This document shows positions 36,299 through 45,747 of a DNA stretch of 64,000 nt, piece after piece. The position numbers were made by a program, and so were the translations under genes. The notes under the pieces are model-generated. The model was not told the DNA's origin, searched no databases, and saw nothing but the letters and a program-made list of their open reading frames with translations. The DNA comes from Pseudomonas mucoides (GTDB lineage: Bacteria > Pseudomonadota > Gammaproteobacteria > Pseudomonadales > Pseudomonadaceae), in assembly GCF_015461845.1 (NCBI RefSeq), contig NZ_JACOPW010000007.1, positions 124,001 through 188,000 of the forward strand, written 5' to 3'. The stretch's first letter is position 1; each line of letters opens with the position of its first letter.

Positions 36299-37780
36299 TT
36301 ACTCGAACCAGTGGGCTCGGGCGGCCATGATCAACTTGCCGGCACGATCATCGTCAATGCCGTCGATGTCGAGCAGGTCGTCAATAGACTGCTCGGCCAG
36401 GTCTTCGCGGGTAATTACGCCGCGCACCGCCAGTTCCATCGCCAAATCCTTGTCCATACCCTCAAGCGAGAGCAGGTCTTCGGCCGGATGGGCGTCTGCC
36501 AGCTTTTCCTCAGTAGCGATGGCTTTGGTCAACAAACGATCCTTGGCACGAGCGCGAAGCTCGTTGACGGTTTCTTCGTCAAAGCCGTCGATGTTGAGCA
36601 TTTCTTCCAACGGTACGTAGGCAATCTCTTCCAGGCTGGTGAAGCCTTCATCTACCAGCACCTGTGCCAGGTCTTCGTCGACTTCCAGCTCGTCGATGAA
36701 GTTGCGCAGGATGTCGCCGGTTTCTGCTTGCTGCTTAGCCTGGATGTCCGATTCGGTCATCACGTTCAGGGTCCAGCCAGTCAATTGGCTAGCCAGACGC
36801 ACGTTCTGACCACCACGACCGATGGCCTGAGCCAGATTGTCTGCGCCAACGGCGATGTCCATTGCATGGGCATCTTCGTCAACGATAATTGCTGCAACCT
36901 CTGCCGGGGACATGGCATTGATCACGAACTGAGCCGGGTTGTCGTCCCACAGGACGATGTCCACACGCTCACCGCCCAACTCACCCGACACTGCCTGGAC
37001 GCGCGAACCGCGCATACCGATGCAAGCGCCCTGCGGGTCGATGCGTTTGTCCTTGGAGCGGACCGCGATCTTGGCGCGCGAACCCGGATCACGGGACGCA
37101 GCCATTACTTCGATCAGGCCTTCAGCGATTTCCGGCACTTCGATGCGGAACAACTCGATCAGCATTTCCGGCGCGGTACGCGACAGGATCAGCTGCGGGC
37201 CGCGGTTCTCGGTGCGGATTTCCTTGAGCAGCGCACGCAGACGCACGCCGACACGGAAGGTTTCGCGAGAGATGATGTCTTCACGAGCCAGCAACGCTTC
37301 AGCGTTGTTGCCCAGGTCGACGATCACGTTGTCGCGGGTCACTTTCTTCACGGTGCCGGAGATGATTTCCCCCAGGCGCTCGCGATAGGCGTCAACGACT
37401 TGAGCGCGCTCGGCTTCACGAACTTTCTGCACGATGACTTGCTTGGCAGTCTGTGCAGCGATACGGCCGAACTCGATGGATTCGATTTTTTCTTCGACTA
37501 CATCGCCAACCTTGGCACCAGGATGCGTTTCGGCAACCTTGCTCGGCCAGGTTTCAATGGCCGGATCGTCCAGGTCTGCTTCTTCGACGACCGTCCAGCG
37601 ACGGAATGTCTCGTAAGCACCGGTGTGGCGATTGATTTCCACACGCAGATCGACTTCGTCCTCAAAACGCTTTTTGGTAGCAGTGGCCAGGGCCAGCTCC
37701 AGCGCTTCAAAAATTACGTTTGCCGGTACGCCCTTTTCATTGGATACCGACTCAACAACCAGCAGTACTTCTTTGCTCAT
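36299..37780 (-). CDS. nusA: Transcription termination/antitermination factor NusA
   Basis: 493 residues starting MSKEVLLVVESVSNEKG; seven further in-frame upstream codons are not used. Binds RNA polymerase and nascent RNA to govern pausing, termination and antitermination. The N-terminal RNAP-binding domain, S1 (about 135-200), two KH domains (about 230-345; IGMRGSRVQAV and AIGRGGQNVRLASQL) and two C-terminal acidic repeats (about 365-493) are all visible. Follows rimP by 47 bases. Confidence 0.97.
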   Translation of the reverse strand: MSKEVLLVVESVSNEKGVPANVIFEALELALATATKKRFEDEVDLRVEINRHTGAYETFRRWTVVEEADLDDPAIETWPSKVAETHPGAKVGDVVEEKIESIEFGRIAAQTAKQVIVQKVREAERAQVVDAYRERLGEIISGTVKKVTRDNVIVDLGNNAEALLAREDIISRETFRVGVRLRALLKEIRTENRGPQLILSRTAPEMLIELFRIEVPEIAEGLIEVMAASRDPGSRAKIAVRSKDKRIDPQGACIGMRGSRVQAVSGELGGERVDIVLWDDNPAQFVINAMSPAEVAAIIVDEDAHAMDIAVGADNLAQAIGRGGQNVRLASQLTGWTLNVMTESDIQAKQQAETGDILRNFIDELEVDEDLAQVLVDEGFTSLEEIAYVPLEEMLNIDGFDEETVNELRARAKDRLLTKAIATEEKLADAHPAEDLLSLEGMDKDLAMELAVRGVITREDLAEQSIDDLLDIDGIDDDRAGKLIMAARAHWFE

Positions 37781-37827
37781 CGTACGCCTCGCCTTTCGCA
37801 AGCCATTGGATCCGCGGGATCCGCGTC

Positions 37828-38286
37828 TCAGTCAAAACTGGGAATAATGTTGGCCTTGTCGATCATATCGATCGGCAACAGGAACTCATGGTCTTCTACC
37901 TGCACCACGACGTCCTGCTCTTCTACACCGCGCAGAAGGCCCTGAAAGTTGCGTCGTCCTTCAAAAGGCGAGCGCAGCTTGATCTTCACTTGTTCACCGG
38001 CAAATTTTGCAAACTGCTCAATAGTGAACAGCGGGCGTTCCATGCCAGGCGAGGAAACTTCAAGGGTGTATTCAACGGCGATCGGATCTTCAACATCCAG
38101 GACACCGCTGATCTGACGGCTGACAATGGCGCAATCGTCCACCAGCACACCGCCCTCTTTATCGATATAAACGCGCAACATCGAGTGACGACCTTGAGCC
38201 GAAAACTCAATACCCCAGCATTCATAGCCCAGGGCCACGACCACCGGGGCCAACAAGGCCTGCAACTCTTCTAGCTTGCTCGACAC
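37828..38286 (-). CDS. rimP: Ribosome maturation factor RimP
   Basis: 152 residues read from a GTG (MSSKLEELQALLAPVVVALG); AGGGGG sits just upstream and this gives the family's usual length, so the ATGs further up are rejected. Acts in 30S assembly. Motifs are GYECWGIEFSAQGRHSMLRVYIDKEGGVLVDDCA (seen as two blocks) and the C-terminal Sm-like fold. First gene of the rimP-nusA-infB operon, behind tRNA-fMet. Confidence 0.95.
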   Translation of the reverse strand: MSSKLEELQALLAPVVVALGYECWGIEFSAQGRHSMLRVYIDKEGGVLVDDCAIVSRQISGVLDVEDPIAVEYTLEVSSPGMERPLFTIEQFAKFAGEQVKIKLRSPFEGRRNFQGLLRGVEEQDVVVQVEDHEFLLPIDMIDKANIIPSFD

Positions 38287-38393
38287 CTGAACCCCCTCGT
38301 GCATGTATGTGCATGCTATGCAAAATAAAAAAATGGGCGAAACGCCCATCCTTGAAACGCCGTCGAACAGCGGCGTAGAAAGTGTCCAGCTAA

Positions 38394-38417
38394 CAAAAAG
38401 CCCCTTAAAAGGGGCTC
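38394..38417 (-). terminator. Terminator-like hairpin after tRNA-fMet
   Basis: AGCCCCTTTTAAGGGGCT on the minus strand, followed by TTTTTG. It sits between the tRNA and rimP; partial readthrough would give the classic metY-rimP-nusA-infB transcript. Confidence 0.75.
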
Positions 38418-38424
38418 CTTAAAC

Positions 38425-38501
<77 letters not shown>

Positions 38502-38561
38502 ACAAAGCTGGGGCGGAAGTATACGACCGATCCCGAACAGGGTCAATGTAACCTTCCACCT

Positions 38562-38584
38562 ACAAGAAAGCCCGCAACAGCGGG
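38562..38584 (-). terminator. Hairpin between tRNA-Leu and tRNA-fMet
   Basis: On the minus strand AGCCCGCTGTTGCGGGCT is followed by TTCTT. A short GC-rich stem that may end or process the tRNA-Leu transcript. Confidence 0.7.
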
Positions 38585-38597
38585 CTCTCCTGATAAT

Positions 38598-38683
38598 TGG
38601 TACCGAGAAGGGGACTCGAACCCCTACACCCTATGGGCACAACCACCTCAAGGTTGCGTGTCTACCAATTCCACCACCTCGGC
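38598..38683 (-). tRNA. tRNA-Leu (GAG)
   Basis: 86 bases with a long variable arm (class II). The 5' end reads GCCGAGGTGGTGGAATTGG, the anticodon loop is TTGAGGT (anticodon GAG, codon CTC), and CCA is encoded. Downstream of secG on the same strand. Confidence 0.95.
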
Positions 38684-38705
38684 AATACTACGTTTGAAAC
38701 CCTTC

Positions 38706-39089
38706 TTACTTTTGCTCTTGAGCTGGAGGTACGTCAGTCGCTGGAGTAGCCGACTTTTGCTCTTGAAGCACCGGTACATCATCAGAAGCCGGTTGTTGCT
38801 TTGGAACTTCCAACACCGCTGGGTTTGGCAAACCTACTTGAGTCAGCTGGTGAGCTTTCTCTTTAGCAAAGTAACCTAACCCTAAGCTGGTTATGAAGAA
38901 ACCTGCGGCAAGTATAGCAGTAAACTTACTAAGAAAGGTAGAGGAACCTTGGCTTCCGAACACAGTATTTGAAGCACCTGCTCCGAAAGACGCGCCAGCA
39001 TCCGCACCTTTACCCTGCTGCAGCAATACGAGAGCAACTACGCCCAATGCACCCAGCAGATGAAAAACGACTACGACTGTTTCCAGCAT
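38706..39089 (-). CDS. secG: Protein translocase subunit SecG
   Basis: 127 residues starting MLETVVVVFHLLGALGVVAL. Inner-membrane partner of SecYE that eases SecA cycling. Two membrane helices (about 2-24 and 53-72) flank the conserved loop GKGADAGASFGAGASNTVFGSQGS. The Pro/Gln-rich tail is longer than in E. coli SecG. Four bases after tpiA. Confidence 0.95.
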   Translation of the reverse strand: MLETVVVVFHLLGALGVVALVLLQQGKGADAGASFGAGASNTVFGSQGSSTFLSKFTAILAAGFFITSLGLGYFAKEKAHQLTQVGLPNPAVLEVPKQQPASDDVPVLQEQKSATPATDVPPAQEQK

Positions 39090-39093
39090 TTTT

Positions 39094-39849
39094 TCAGTTT
39101 CCCGCGGCGCGACAGATCGCACCGAACTCATCTGCATTCAGGGAAGCCCCACCAATCAGGCCCCCATCGATATCCGGCATGCCGAACAGTTCGACCGCAT
39201 TGGCCGCCTTCACGCTGCCGCCGTATAGAAGCCGCACACCTTGTGCGACTTCAGAATTCTTTGCCGCCAACTGCGCGCGAATGGCTGCATGCACATCCTG
39301 CGCCTGTTGCGGCGAAGCAGTCAGCCCGGTGCCAATGGCCCAAACCGGCTCGTAAGCGATCACTGCTTTTGCAAATACACCGACACCCAGCTCATCGATG
39401 ATGCTGTCCAGCTGAGCCGAGACAACTTCAATCGTTTTCCCGGCTTCGCGCTGCTCAAGGGTCTCCCCTATACACAACACCGGGATCAAGCCAGATGCCT
39501 GTGCCGCTGCGAACTTGCGGATCAGCACTGCGTCCTGCTCACCCAATATCTGGCGGCGTTCGGAGTGCCCGACAAGTACCAGGGTACAACCTGCATCCAC
39601 CAACTGACTCGGCGCAATTTCACCGGTCAATGCGCCTTGCATGGCTTCCACCGCAGAATTCTGCGCGCCGACCGAAATCGACTTGCCCTTCACGCCATCA
39701 ATCACTTGATTGATGAACAAGCTAGGCGGGAATACCGCTACATCAACACCGCTCGGCAAGGCCAGATGACTAAGGCCGTTAATCAGCTCAGCGACGCTGG
39801 CGCGGGTACCGTGCATCTTCCAGTTACCAGCTACCATAGGGCGACGCAT
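39094..39849 (-). CDS. tpiA: Triosephosphate isomerase
   Basis: 251 residues starting MRRPMVAGNWKMHG. Interconverts dihydroxyacetone phosphate and glyceraldehyde-3-phosphate. The catalytic lysine is K11 (NWKMHG), with the histidine in LVGHSERR and the glutamate in AYEPVWAIGTG; the phosphate-binding YGGSVKAAN is near the C-terminus. Between glmM and secG. Confidence 0.97.
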   Translation of the reverse strand: MRRPMVAGNWKMHGTRASVAELINGLSHLALPSGVDVAVFPPSLFINQVIDGVKGKSISVGAQNSAVEAMQGALTGEIAPSQLVDAGCTLVLVGHSERRQILGEQDAVLIRKFAAAQASGLIPVLCIGETLEQREAGKTIEVVSAQLDSIIDELGVGVFAKAVIAYEPVWAIGTGLTASPQQAQDVHAAIRAQLAAKNSEVAQGVRLLYGGSVKAANAVELFGMPDIDGGLIGGASLNADEFGAICRAAGN

Positions 39850-39915
39850 GCTGTACCTCGTCGGTCAAAGTGGGCGCAGATGTTACCCAACACAATCAAG
39901 GCTGGCAAGCCGAAT

Positions 39916-41253
39916 TCAGGCAGAAACTTCAGTAACGAGTTTTGCCAGCTCTTCGGCGTAACCGCGAACCTGTGTTTCGTCCTCGCCTTCGACCATGACA
40001 CGCACCAACGGCTCTGTCCCGGACTTGCGCAACAGCACCCGACCACGACCCGCCATCGCCGTGGTAACACGGTCACTGGCTTCCTTGACCGCAGGATGAT
40101 CGAGCGGACTCGCACCACCGCCAAAACGGACATTGATCAGCACTTGAGGGCACTTTCGCAGCGCTTGACGGGCCTGAGCCAGCCCTTCGGAGCGAGTCTT
40201 CAACGCCATCAGCACCTGCAGTGCAGCAATGATCGCATCACCGGTCGTGGTGTGATTGAAGCAAACGATATGCCCCGAGTTCTCACCGCCCACCAGCCAG
40301 TTACGCTCAAGCAAGTCAGCGATGACATAGCGATCGCCAACGTTGGCACGCACAAATGGAATAGACAGATCCGCCAGGGCCAATTCCAGCCCCAGGTTAC
40401 TCATCAACGTGCCGACCACACCGCCTTGCAGCTTGTCGCGCTCATGCAGATCGCGGGCGATGATGTAAAGCAGCTCGTCGCCATCAACAATGGCGCCGGT
40501 GTGATCGACCATCAGGACACGATCACCGTCACCATCGAACGCGATACCCAGGTCGGCATGTTCGGCCAATACGGCAGCCTGCAACTGACCCATATGGGTA
40601 GAACCACAATTGTCGTTGATGTTCAGACCGTTCGGCTGCGCGGACAGCACCACAACGTCAGCACCCAACTCACGGAATACGCTTGGGGCAACCTTGTAGG
40701 TCGCACCGTGAGCGCAGTCGATCACGATCTTCAGGCCCGCGAAACTGGTGCCGGTCGGGACGCTGCTTTTGCAAAATTCGATGTAACGACCAGAAGCGTC
40801 ATTGATGCGCGAGACTTTGCCGATCTTGCTCGACTCAACCACGGTCATCGGGGTGTCGAGCAACTCTTCAATCATCAGCTCGACTTCATCCGGCAGCTTG
40901 GTACCCTTTCCGGAGAAGAACTTGATGCCATTGTCATCGTGAGGATTGTGCGAGGCACTGATCACGATACCGGCTTCAGCGTGAAAGGTACGCGTCAGGT
41001 AGGCGATCGCCGGGGTTGGCATCGGCCCCAGAAGCATGACATCAGCACCTGCCGACGTCAGCCCGGCCTCGAGTGCAGATTCAAACATGTAGCCCGAGAT
41101 CCGGGTGTCCTTGCCGACCAATACCTTGCAAGCGCCCATTTTGCGGAACGCCATACCCGCTGCCCAGCCGAGCTTGAGCATGAAGTCAGGAGTAATCGGG
41201 TATTCACCGACACGACCACGAATACCGTCGGTACCAAAGTATTTTTTGCTCAT
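39916..41253 (-). CDS. glmM: Phosphoglucosamine mutase
   Basis: 445 residues. Converts glucosamine-6-phosphate to glucosamine-1-phosphate for UDP-GlcNAc, peptidoglycan and LPS. The phosphoserine is S101 in ISASHNPHDDNG; the metal loop is FDGDGDR and the sugar loop GGENSGHI. Start MSKKYFGTDGIRG. Downstream of folP, an order shared with many gammaproteobacteria. Confidence 0.97.
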   Translation of the reverse strand: MSKKYFGTDGIRGRVGEYPITPDFMLKLGWAAGMAFRKMGACKVLVGKDTRISGYMFESALEAGLTSAGADVMLLGPMPTPAIAYLTRTFHAEAGIVISASHNPHDDNGIKFFSGKGTKLPDEVELMIEELLDTPMTVVESSKIGKVSRINDASGRYIEFCKSSVPTGTSFAGLKIVIDCAHGATYKVAPSVFRELGADVVVLSAQPNGLNINDNCGSTHMGQLQAAVLAEHADLGIAFDGDGDRVLMVDHTGAIVDGDELLYIIARDLHERDKLQGGVVGTLMSNLGLELALADLSIPFVRANVGDRYVIADLLERNWLVGGENSGHIVCFNHTTTGDAIIAALQVLMALKTRSEGLAQARQALRKCPQVLINVRFGGGASPLDHPAVKEASDRVTTAMAGRGRVLLRKSGTEPLVRVMVEGEDETQVRGYAEELAKLVTEVSA

Positions 41254-41269
41254 AAGTGCTCCATCATTC

Positions 41270-42121
41270 TTATTCGGCTGATTCCACCGCGGCGATCATC
41301 CGCACTACGTCCACTGTTTCAGCTACATCATGGACGCGCAATATACGCGCCCCGTTGGCTGAAGCCAGCGCTGCGAGTGCAAGACCACCATAAAGTCGCT
41401 CACCAACCGGCCGCTTCAAGGCCTGACCAATCATGCTCTTTCGCGAAACCCCGACCAACAGGGGCCGCCCCAAGGCATGCAAGGCTTCCATATGCTTAAA
41501 CAAGCTTAGATTGTGCTGCAAGGTTTTCGCGAAGCCAAAACCCGGATCAAGAATAATCCGCTCCGGCGGAATGCCCGCCAACGCGCATTGAGCCATTCGC
41601 TCGGCGAGAAAATCGCCGACTTCCCTGGTGACGTCCTCGTAGTGCGGATTGTCCTGCATGTCGCCCGGCTCACCGAGCATATGCATCAGACACACGGGCA
41701 ATCCGGTGGCTGCGGCCGCATCCAGGGCACCGTCTCGACGCAGCGAGCGCACATCGTTGATCAACCCCGCCCCCAACCGCGCAGTCTCGCGCATGACCGC
41801 TGGAGTGGAGGTATCGACGGAAATGATCACATCCAGTTCGCGATGAATGCGCTCAACGATAGGCGCTACTCGCTCCAACTCCTCAAGCGGCGAAACCGCC
41901 CGGGCGCCTGGGCGGGTTGATTCGCCACCAACATCAATCAGTGTCGCACCCGCCAATACCATCGACTCGGCGTGGCGCAGGGCCGCATCGAGCTGGCTGT
42001 ATCGGCCGCCGTCGGAAAAGGAATCAGGAGTGACATTGAGAATGCCCATGACATGCGTCTGGGCCAAATCAAGAACCCGGTTGCCGCAAGGCAACCGGGT
42101 CGAGGACTGAACAGAAGTCAT
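41270..42121 (-). CDS. folP: Dihydropteroate synthase
   Basis: 283 residues. Joins 6-hydroxymethyl-dihydropterin pyrophosphate with p-aminobenzoate; the target of sulfonamides. TIM-barrel motifs are MGILNVTPDSFSDGG, DVGGESTRPGA, SVDTSTPAV, LDPGFGFAK and GVSRKSMIG. Nine bases after ftsH. No resistance-type insertion is apparent by eye. Confidence 0.96.
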   Translation of the reverse strand: MTSVQSSTRLPCGNRVLDLAQTHVMGILNVTPDSFSDGGRYSQLDAALRHAESMVLAGATLIDVGGESTRPGARAVSPLEELERVAPIVERIHRELDVIISVDTSTPAVMRETARLGAGLINDVRSLRRDGALDAAAATGLPVCLMHMLGEPGDMQDNPHYEDVTREVGDFLAERMAQCALAGIPPERIILDPGFGFAKTLQHNLSLFKHMEALHALGRPLLVGVSRKSMIGQALKRPVGERLYGGLALAALASANGARILRVHDVAETVDVVRMIAAVESAE

Positions 42122-42129
42122 TTCAAACC

Positions 42130-44040
42130 TTATACGTCAGCAGCCGGACCGCCGATCGGTGTTTCCGGACGCTCGTCCTGCACCACCGGAGGTGTCCCGG
42201 AAGTACCGGTACCACCTGACCAGTCACGTGGCTCGCGAGGTGCACGACCGGCCATGATGTCATCGATCTGATCAGCATCGATCGTCTCGTACTTCATCAG
42301 GGCATCCGCCATGGCATCAAGCTTGTCGCGGTTGTCCGTGAGGATCTGCTTGGCCGTGCCGTAGCACTGATCAATGATGCTGCGCACTTCAGAGTCGATC
42401 AGCTTGGCTGTCTCACCAGAGAAGCTCGCACTCTGACCACCGCCGCCGCGACCGAGGAACACTTCGCCCTCTTCTTCGGCATACATCAACGGACCGAGTT
42501 TTTCCGACAGGCCCCACTTGGTCACCATGTTCCGCGCAATCTGACTGGCACGCATGATGTCGTTGGACGCACCGGTGGTGACGCCATCGAAGCCCAAGGT
42601 CATTTCTTCAGCGATACGGCCACCATAGAGCGAGCAGATCTGGCTGATCAATGCACGCTTGGACAGGCTGTAACGATCTTCTTCCGGCAGGAACATGGTC
42701 ACACCCAGCGCACGACCACGCGGAATGATCGAGACCTTGTAGACCGGATCATGCTCTGGCACGACGCGCCCCACGATAGCGTGGCCGGCTTCGTGATAAG
42801 CAGTGTTCTGCTTTTCCTTCTCGGACATGACCATCGATTTGCGCTCGGCGCCCATCATGATCTTGTCTTTCGCCAGTTCGAACTCTTTCATTTCGACGAT
42901 GCGCTTGCCAGCACGTGCGGCGAACAAGGAAGCTTCGTTCACCAGGTTGGCCAGGTCAGCACCGGAGAAACCAGGCGTGCCGCGAGCGATCACCGCTGGA
43001 GCAACATCGTCGCCCATTGGCACTTTGCGCATGTGAACTTTAAGAATCTGTTCGCGACCACGAATGTCTGGCAGACCGACCACAACCTGACGGTCAAAAC
43101 GGCCTGGTCGCAGCAACGCAGGGTCCAAGACGTCCGGACGGTTGGTTGCAGCGATAACGATGATGCCGTCGTTCATTTCGAAGCCGTCCATCTCTACCAG
43201 CAACTGGTTGAGAGTCTGCTCGCGTTCATCGTGACCACCGCCCATGCCAGCGCCACGGTGGCGACCAACGGCGTCGATTTCATCGATGAAGATGATGCAC
43301 GGCGCGTGCTTCTTGGCCTGTTCGAACATATCGCGAACACGGCTGGCACCGACACCGACGAACATCTCAACGAAATCGGAACCGGAGATAGTGAAGAACG
43401 GCACTTTCGCTTCGCCGGCAATCGCCTTGGCCAGCAAGGTTTTACCGGTACCCGGAGGACCGACCATCAGCACGCCGCGAGGAATACGACCCCCCAGGCG
43501 CTGGAACTTGCCCGGATCACGGAGGAACTCGACCAGTTCGCCGACTTCTTCCTTGGCTTCGTCGCAACCGGCAACGTCAGCCAATGTGGTTTTCACCTGG
43601 TCTTCGGAGAGCAGGCGCGCCTTGCTCTTGCCGAAGCTCATCGGCCCGCCCTTGCCGCCTGCACCGCCCTGCATCTGCCGCATGAAGAACATGAACACGG
43701 CGATGATCACGAGGATCGGGAAGCTTGCGACCAGGAGTTGAGTCCAGATGCTTTGCTGCTCAGGCTGCTTGCCTTCGACCACGACGTGGTTGTCCACGAG
43801 GTCGCCGATCAGACCGTTGTCCTGGATAGCCGGACGAATGGTCTTGAAGCTGTCGCCATCGTTGCGCTTACCGGTAATCACGTAGCCGTCAACCGCTACG
43901 CGCTCGACCTTGCCATCCTTGACCTGCTGGATGAAGTCGGAATAGTTGAGGGTCTGCGGCTCGTTAGGGCTGGAGAAGTTGTTCATCACCGTCACCAGGA
44001 CAGCCGCGATGATCAACCACAGGATCAGATTCTTTGCCAT
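42130..44040 (-). CDS. ftsH: ATP-dependent zinc metalloprotease FtsH
   Basis: 636 residues starting MAKNLILWLI, as in E. coli. A membrane AAA+ protease that degrades unassembled membrane proteins and regulators. Two membrane helices (about 4-20 and 101-120) surround the periplasmic part. The AAA module has Walker A GPPGTGKT (194-201), the pore loop FVEMFVGVGASR and Walker B IIFIDEID (249-256). The zinc motif HEAGH is at 416-420. The C-terminal tail is Pro/Gly-rich. No clear sigma32 promoter was found upstream. Confidence 0.98.
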   Translation of the reverse strand: MAKNLILWLIIAAVLVTVMNNFSSPNEPQTLNYSDFIQQVKDGKVERVAVDGYVITGKRNDGDSFKTIRPAIQDNGLIGDLVDNHVVVEGKQPEQQSIWTQLLVASFPILVIIAVFMFFMRQMQGGAGGKGGPMSFGKSKARLLSEDQVKTTLADVAGCDEAKEEVGELVEFLRDPGKFQRLGGRIPRGVLMVGPPGTGKTLLAKAIAGEAKVPFFTISGSDFVEMFVGVGASRVRDMFEQAKKHAPCIIFIDEIDAVGRHRGAGMGGGHDEREQTLNQLLVEMDGFEMNDGIIVIAATNRPDVLDPALLRPGRFDRQVVVGLPDIRGREQILKVHMRKVPMGDDVAPAVIARGTPGFSGADLANLVNEASLFAARAGKRIVEMKEFELAKDKIMMGAERKSMVMSEKEKQNTAYHEAGHAIVGRVVPEHDPVYKVSIIPRGRALGVTMFLPEEDRYSLSKRALISQICSLYGGRIAEEMTLGFDGVTTGASNDIMRASQIARNMVTKWGLSEKLGPLMYAEEEGEVFLGRGGGGQSASFSGETAKLIDSEVRSIIDQCYGTAKQILTDNRDKLDAMADALMKYETIDADQIDDIMAGRAPREPRDWSGGTGTSGTPPVVQDERPETPIGGPAADV

Positions 44041-44242
44041 ATCGTTCAATTAACTACCCTCTGAAGCAAGCTCCGCTAATGGCGCGCGCTTCGCATGATA
44101 TTCACCGGCCTAACTTACTACATTACCTACGGCTCTGGCAGGCGCCGTCTGTAACCCTTTGTGAAACACTTTCTACACAATATTCGCTAATGCTCACGGG
44201 GCGAAATACGAAAAACCTATCGCCCCGCCAAAAAACCTCGTT

Positions 44243-44872
44243 TTACTCACTCCGCCCGCGGTAACCCCAAGCCAGCATGTATTGCTCGCGGGAACTGCCT
44301 CGAGACGAGTCTGGCTTGATCATCTGGATCTTGTCGAATTTCCGACGAGTATCCTTCAGGTAAACATCAAACCCTTCGCCTTGAAAAATCTTGATCACGA
44401 AATTACCACCCGGCTTGAGTATCCGTTCCGCCAAATCAAGCGCCAGCTCGCAAAGGAACATGGCTTTTGGCATGTCCACTTCAGGCGTACCACTCATATT
44501 GGGGGCCATATCGGAAATCACAAGGTCCACCTGCGAATTACCCACGGCTTCAAGGATCCGCGCGAGCACTTCGTCCTCGGTGAAGTCACCCTGGATGAAA
44601 GTCACGTCCGGAATGCTGTCCATCTCCAGAATGTCCGAGGCGATCAGACGCCCCTCACCACCGATCAGACGGCTAGTCACCTGCGACCACCCCCCGGGCG
44701 CTGCACCCAGGTCGACCACGCTCATGCCGGGACGGATCAGCTTGTATTTCTCCTGGACCTCCAGAAGTTTGTAACTCGCACGCGAGCGGTAGCCATCCTT
44801 CTGCGCCTGCTTCACATAGGGATCGTTGACATGTCTTTTCAGCCAACCAAGGCTTGTCTTGGAACGCGCCAT
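44243..44872 (-). CDS. rlmE: 23S rRNA 2'-O-ribose methyltransferase RlmE
   Basis: 209 residues (FtsJ/RrmJ). Methylates U2552 of 23S rRNA using SAM. Visible motifs are the SAM loop VVDLGAAPGGWSQV, the acidic SDMAPNMSG, and VIKIFQGEGF with the catalytic lysine of the K-D-K-E set. Upstream of ftsH and divergent from yhbY, sharing a symmetric promoter region. Confidence 0.96.
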   Translation of the reverse strand: MARSKTSLGWLKRHVNDPYVKQAQKDGYRSRASYKLLEVQEKYKLIRPGMSVVDLGAAPGGWSQVTSRLIGGEGRLIASDILEMDSIPDVTFIQGDFTEDEVLARILEAVGNSQVDLVISDMAPNMSGTPEVDMPKAMFLCELALDLAERILKPGGNFVIKIFQGEGFDVYLKDTRRKFDKIQMIKPDSSRGSSREQYMLAWGYRGRSE

Positions 44873-44928
44873 TGGGCACCTCGATGATAAGGGTCGTGAT
44901 TAGTTGGGCGGATCCACGAGCCCTCGGG

Positions 44929-44947
44929 TAAAATGGCCGCCATTTTA
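44929..44947. promoter_or_regulatory. Divergent overlapping promoters of rlmE and yhbY
   Basis: A palindrome TAAAATGGC-C-GCCATTTTA gives a -10-like TAAAAT on each strand. For rlmE, CTGACC lies 17 bases upstream on the minus strand (44965-44970). For yhbY, TTGGGC lies 19 bases upstream (44904-44909). The two polymerases would face each other over the same 19 bases. Confidence 0.55.
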
Positions 44948-44973
44948 CAGAATCCAGACGAAAGGGTCAGATT

Positions 44974-45282
44974 ATGCCGCTCACTCAAGAGCAGAAGAAA
45001 CAGTACAAATCCATTGGCCACCATCTGAAACCAGTTTTGATTGTGGCTGACAACGGTTTGACTGAAGGTGTGTTAGCCGAACTTGAACGCGCTTTGGCGG
45101 ATCACGAGCTGATTAAAATCAAGCTCAACATCCTCGATCGCGAATCGCGCCTGGCGTCCATTGCAGAACTCTGCAAGGTCGGCAAAGCGGATTTGGTTCA
45201 AGTCATCGGCAAGATGGCACTGATTTACCGCAAGAACTTCAGCGTCAACAAGCAGCTGTCGAACGTCCATCGCTTCAAGTGA
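44974..45282 (+). CDS. yhbY: YhbY/CRS1-type RNA-binding protein
   Basis: 102 residues starting MPLTQEQKKQYKSIGHHLKP. A CRM-domain protein associated with pre-50S ribosomal particles. The conserved GxxG-like LIVADNGLTEGVLAELERAL and HELIKIKLN are present. Divergent from rlmE, an order also seen in other gammaproteobacteria. Confidence 0.92.
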   Translation: MPLTQEQKKQYKSIGHHLKPVLIVADNGLTEGVLAELERALADHELIKIKLNILDRESRLASIAELCKVGKADLVQVIGKMALIYRKNFSVNKQLSNVHRFK

Positions 45283-45291
45283 TGGCAAGGG

Positions 45292-45747
45292 TCAAGGGTG
45301 TGCTTCGCGCACCCTGCCACTCCATCCCGGCACCGGCTGCAACACCAGCACCAGCCCTGAAAAACCCAGAACCAGATAGCTGAACACCTGCCAACGCACC
45401 GCCTCCGGCCAACCACGGCGCACCACGAAAAACATCGCGCACGCATACAGCGCCATCAGCAGCAGTTGCCCACGAATATCGCGCCACAGACTGGCAAGGC
45501 CATCGGCCTGTACCAGCACCAAAGCCTGAAAAATCACACACGCTGCGGCAAATCCCACCACCAGCGCATTCAGCATGCCTGCAATTTCGTCGATCAGCAG
45601 CGGCGCCAGACCTATTTGGCCCAGCGCCGGCACCAGACCGATGTGTAACAGCCACAAGCCGCCAACCCACAACATCTGAGTCAGCTGCCAAACCATGGCG
45701 CCCGCACGCAGCGGACGCAGGCTTTTAGATGTGGCGGACTTCGACAA
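45292..45747 (-). CDS. Small inner-membrane protein, DUF4149-like
   Basis: 151 residues with four hydrophobic segments (about 17-38, 55-78, 90-108 and 118-138), so a small multi-pass membrane protein; size and layout fit the DUF4149 family. The favoured start is a TTG at 45747 inside the end of greA (23-base overlap); an alternative is ATG 45696 (MVWQLTQ) with no visible ribosome site. Function unknown. It is the last gene downstream of greA on this strand. Confidence 0.7.
   Translation of the reverse strand: MSKSATSKSLRPLRAGAMVWQLTQMLWVGGLWLLHIGLVPALGQIGLAPLLIDEIAGMLNALVVGFAAACVIFQALVLVQADGLASLWRDIRGQLLLMALYACAMFFVVRRGWPEAVRWQVFSYLVLGFSGLVLVLQPVPGWSGRVREAHP

Noticed and set aside
39241..41499. 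752-codon frame crossing tpiA and glmM antisense
   Set aside because: Spans two well-supported core genes and an intergenic gap on the other strand.
44041..44242. Sigma32 promoter for ftsH
   Set aside because: No CTTGAA / CCCCAT pair with correct spacing is present in the ftsH upstream region.
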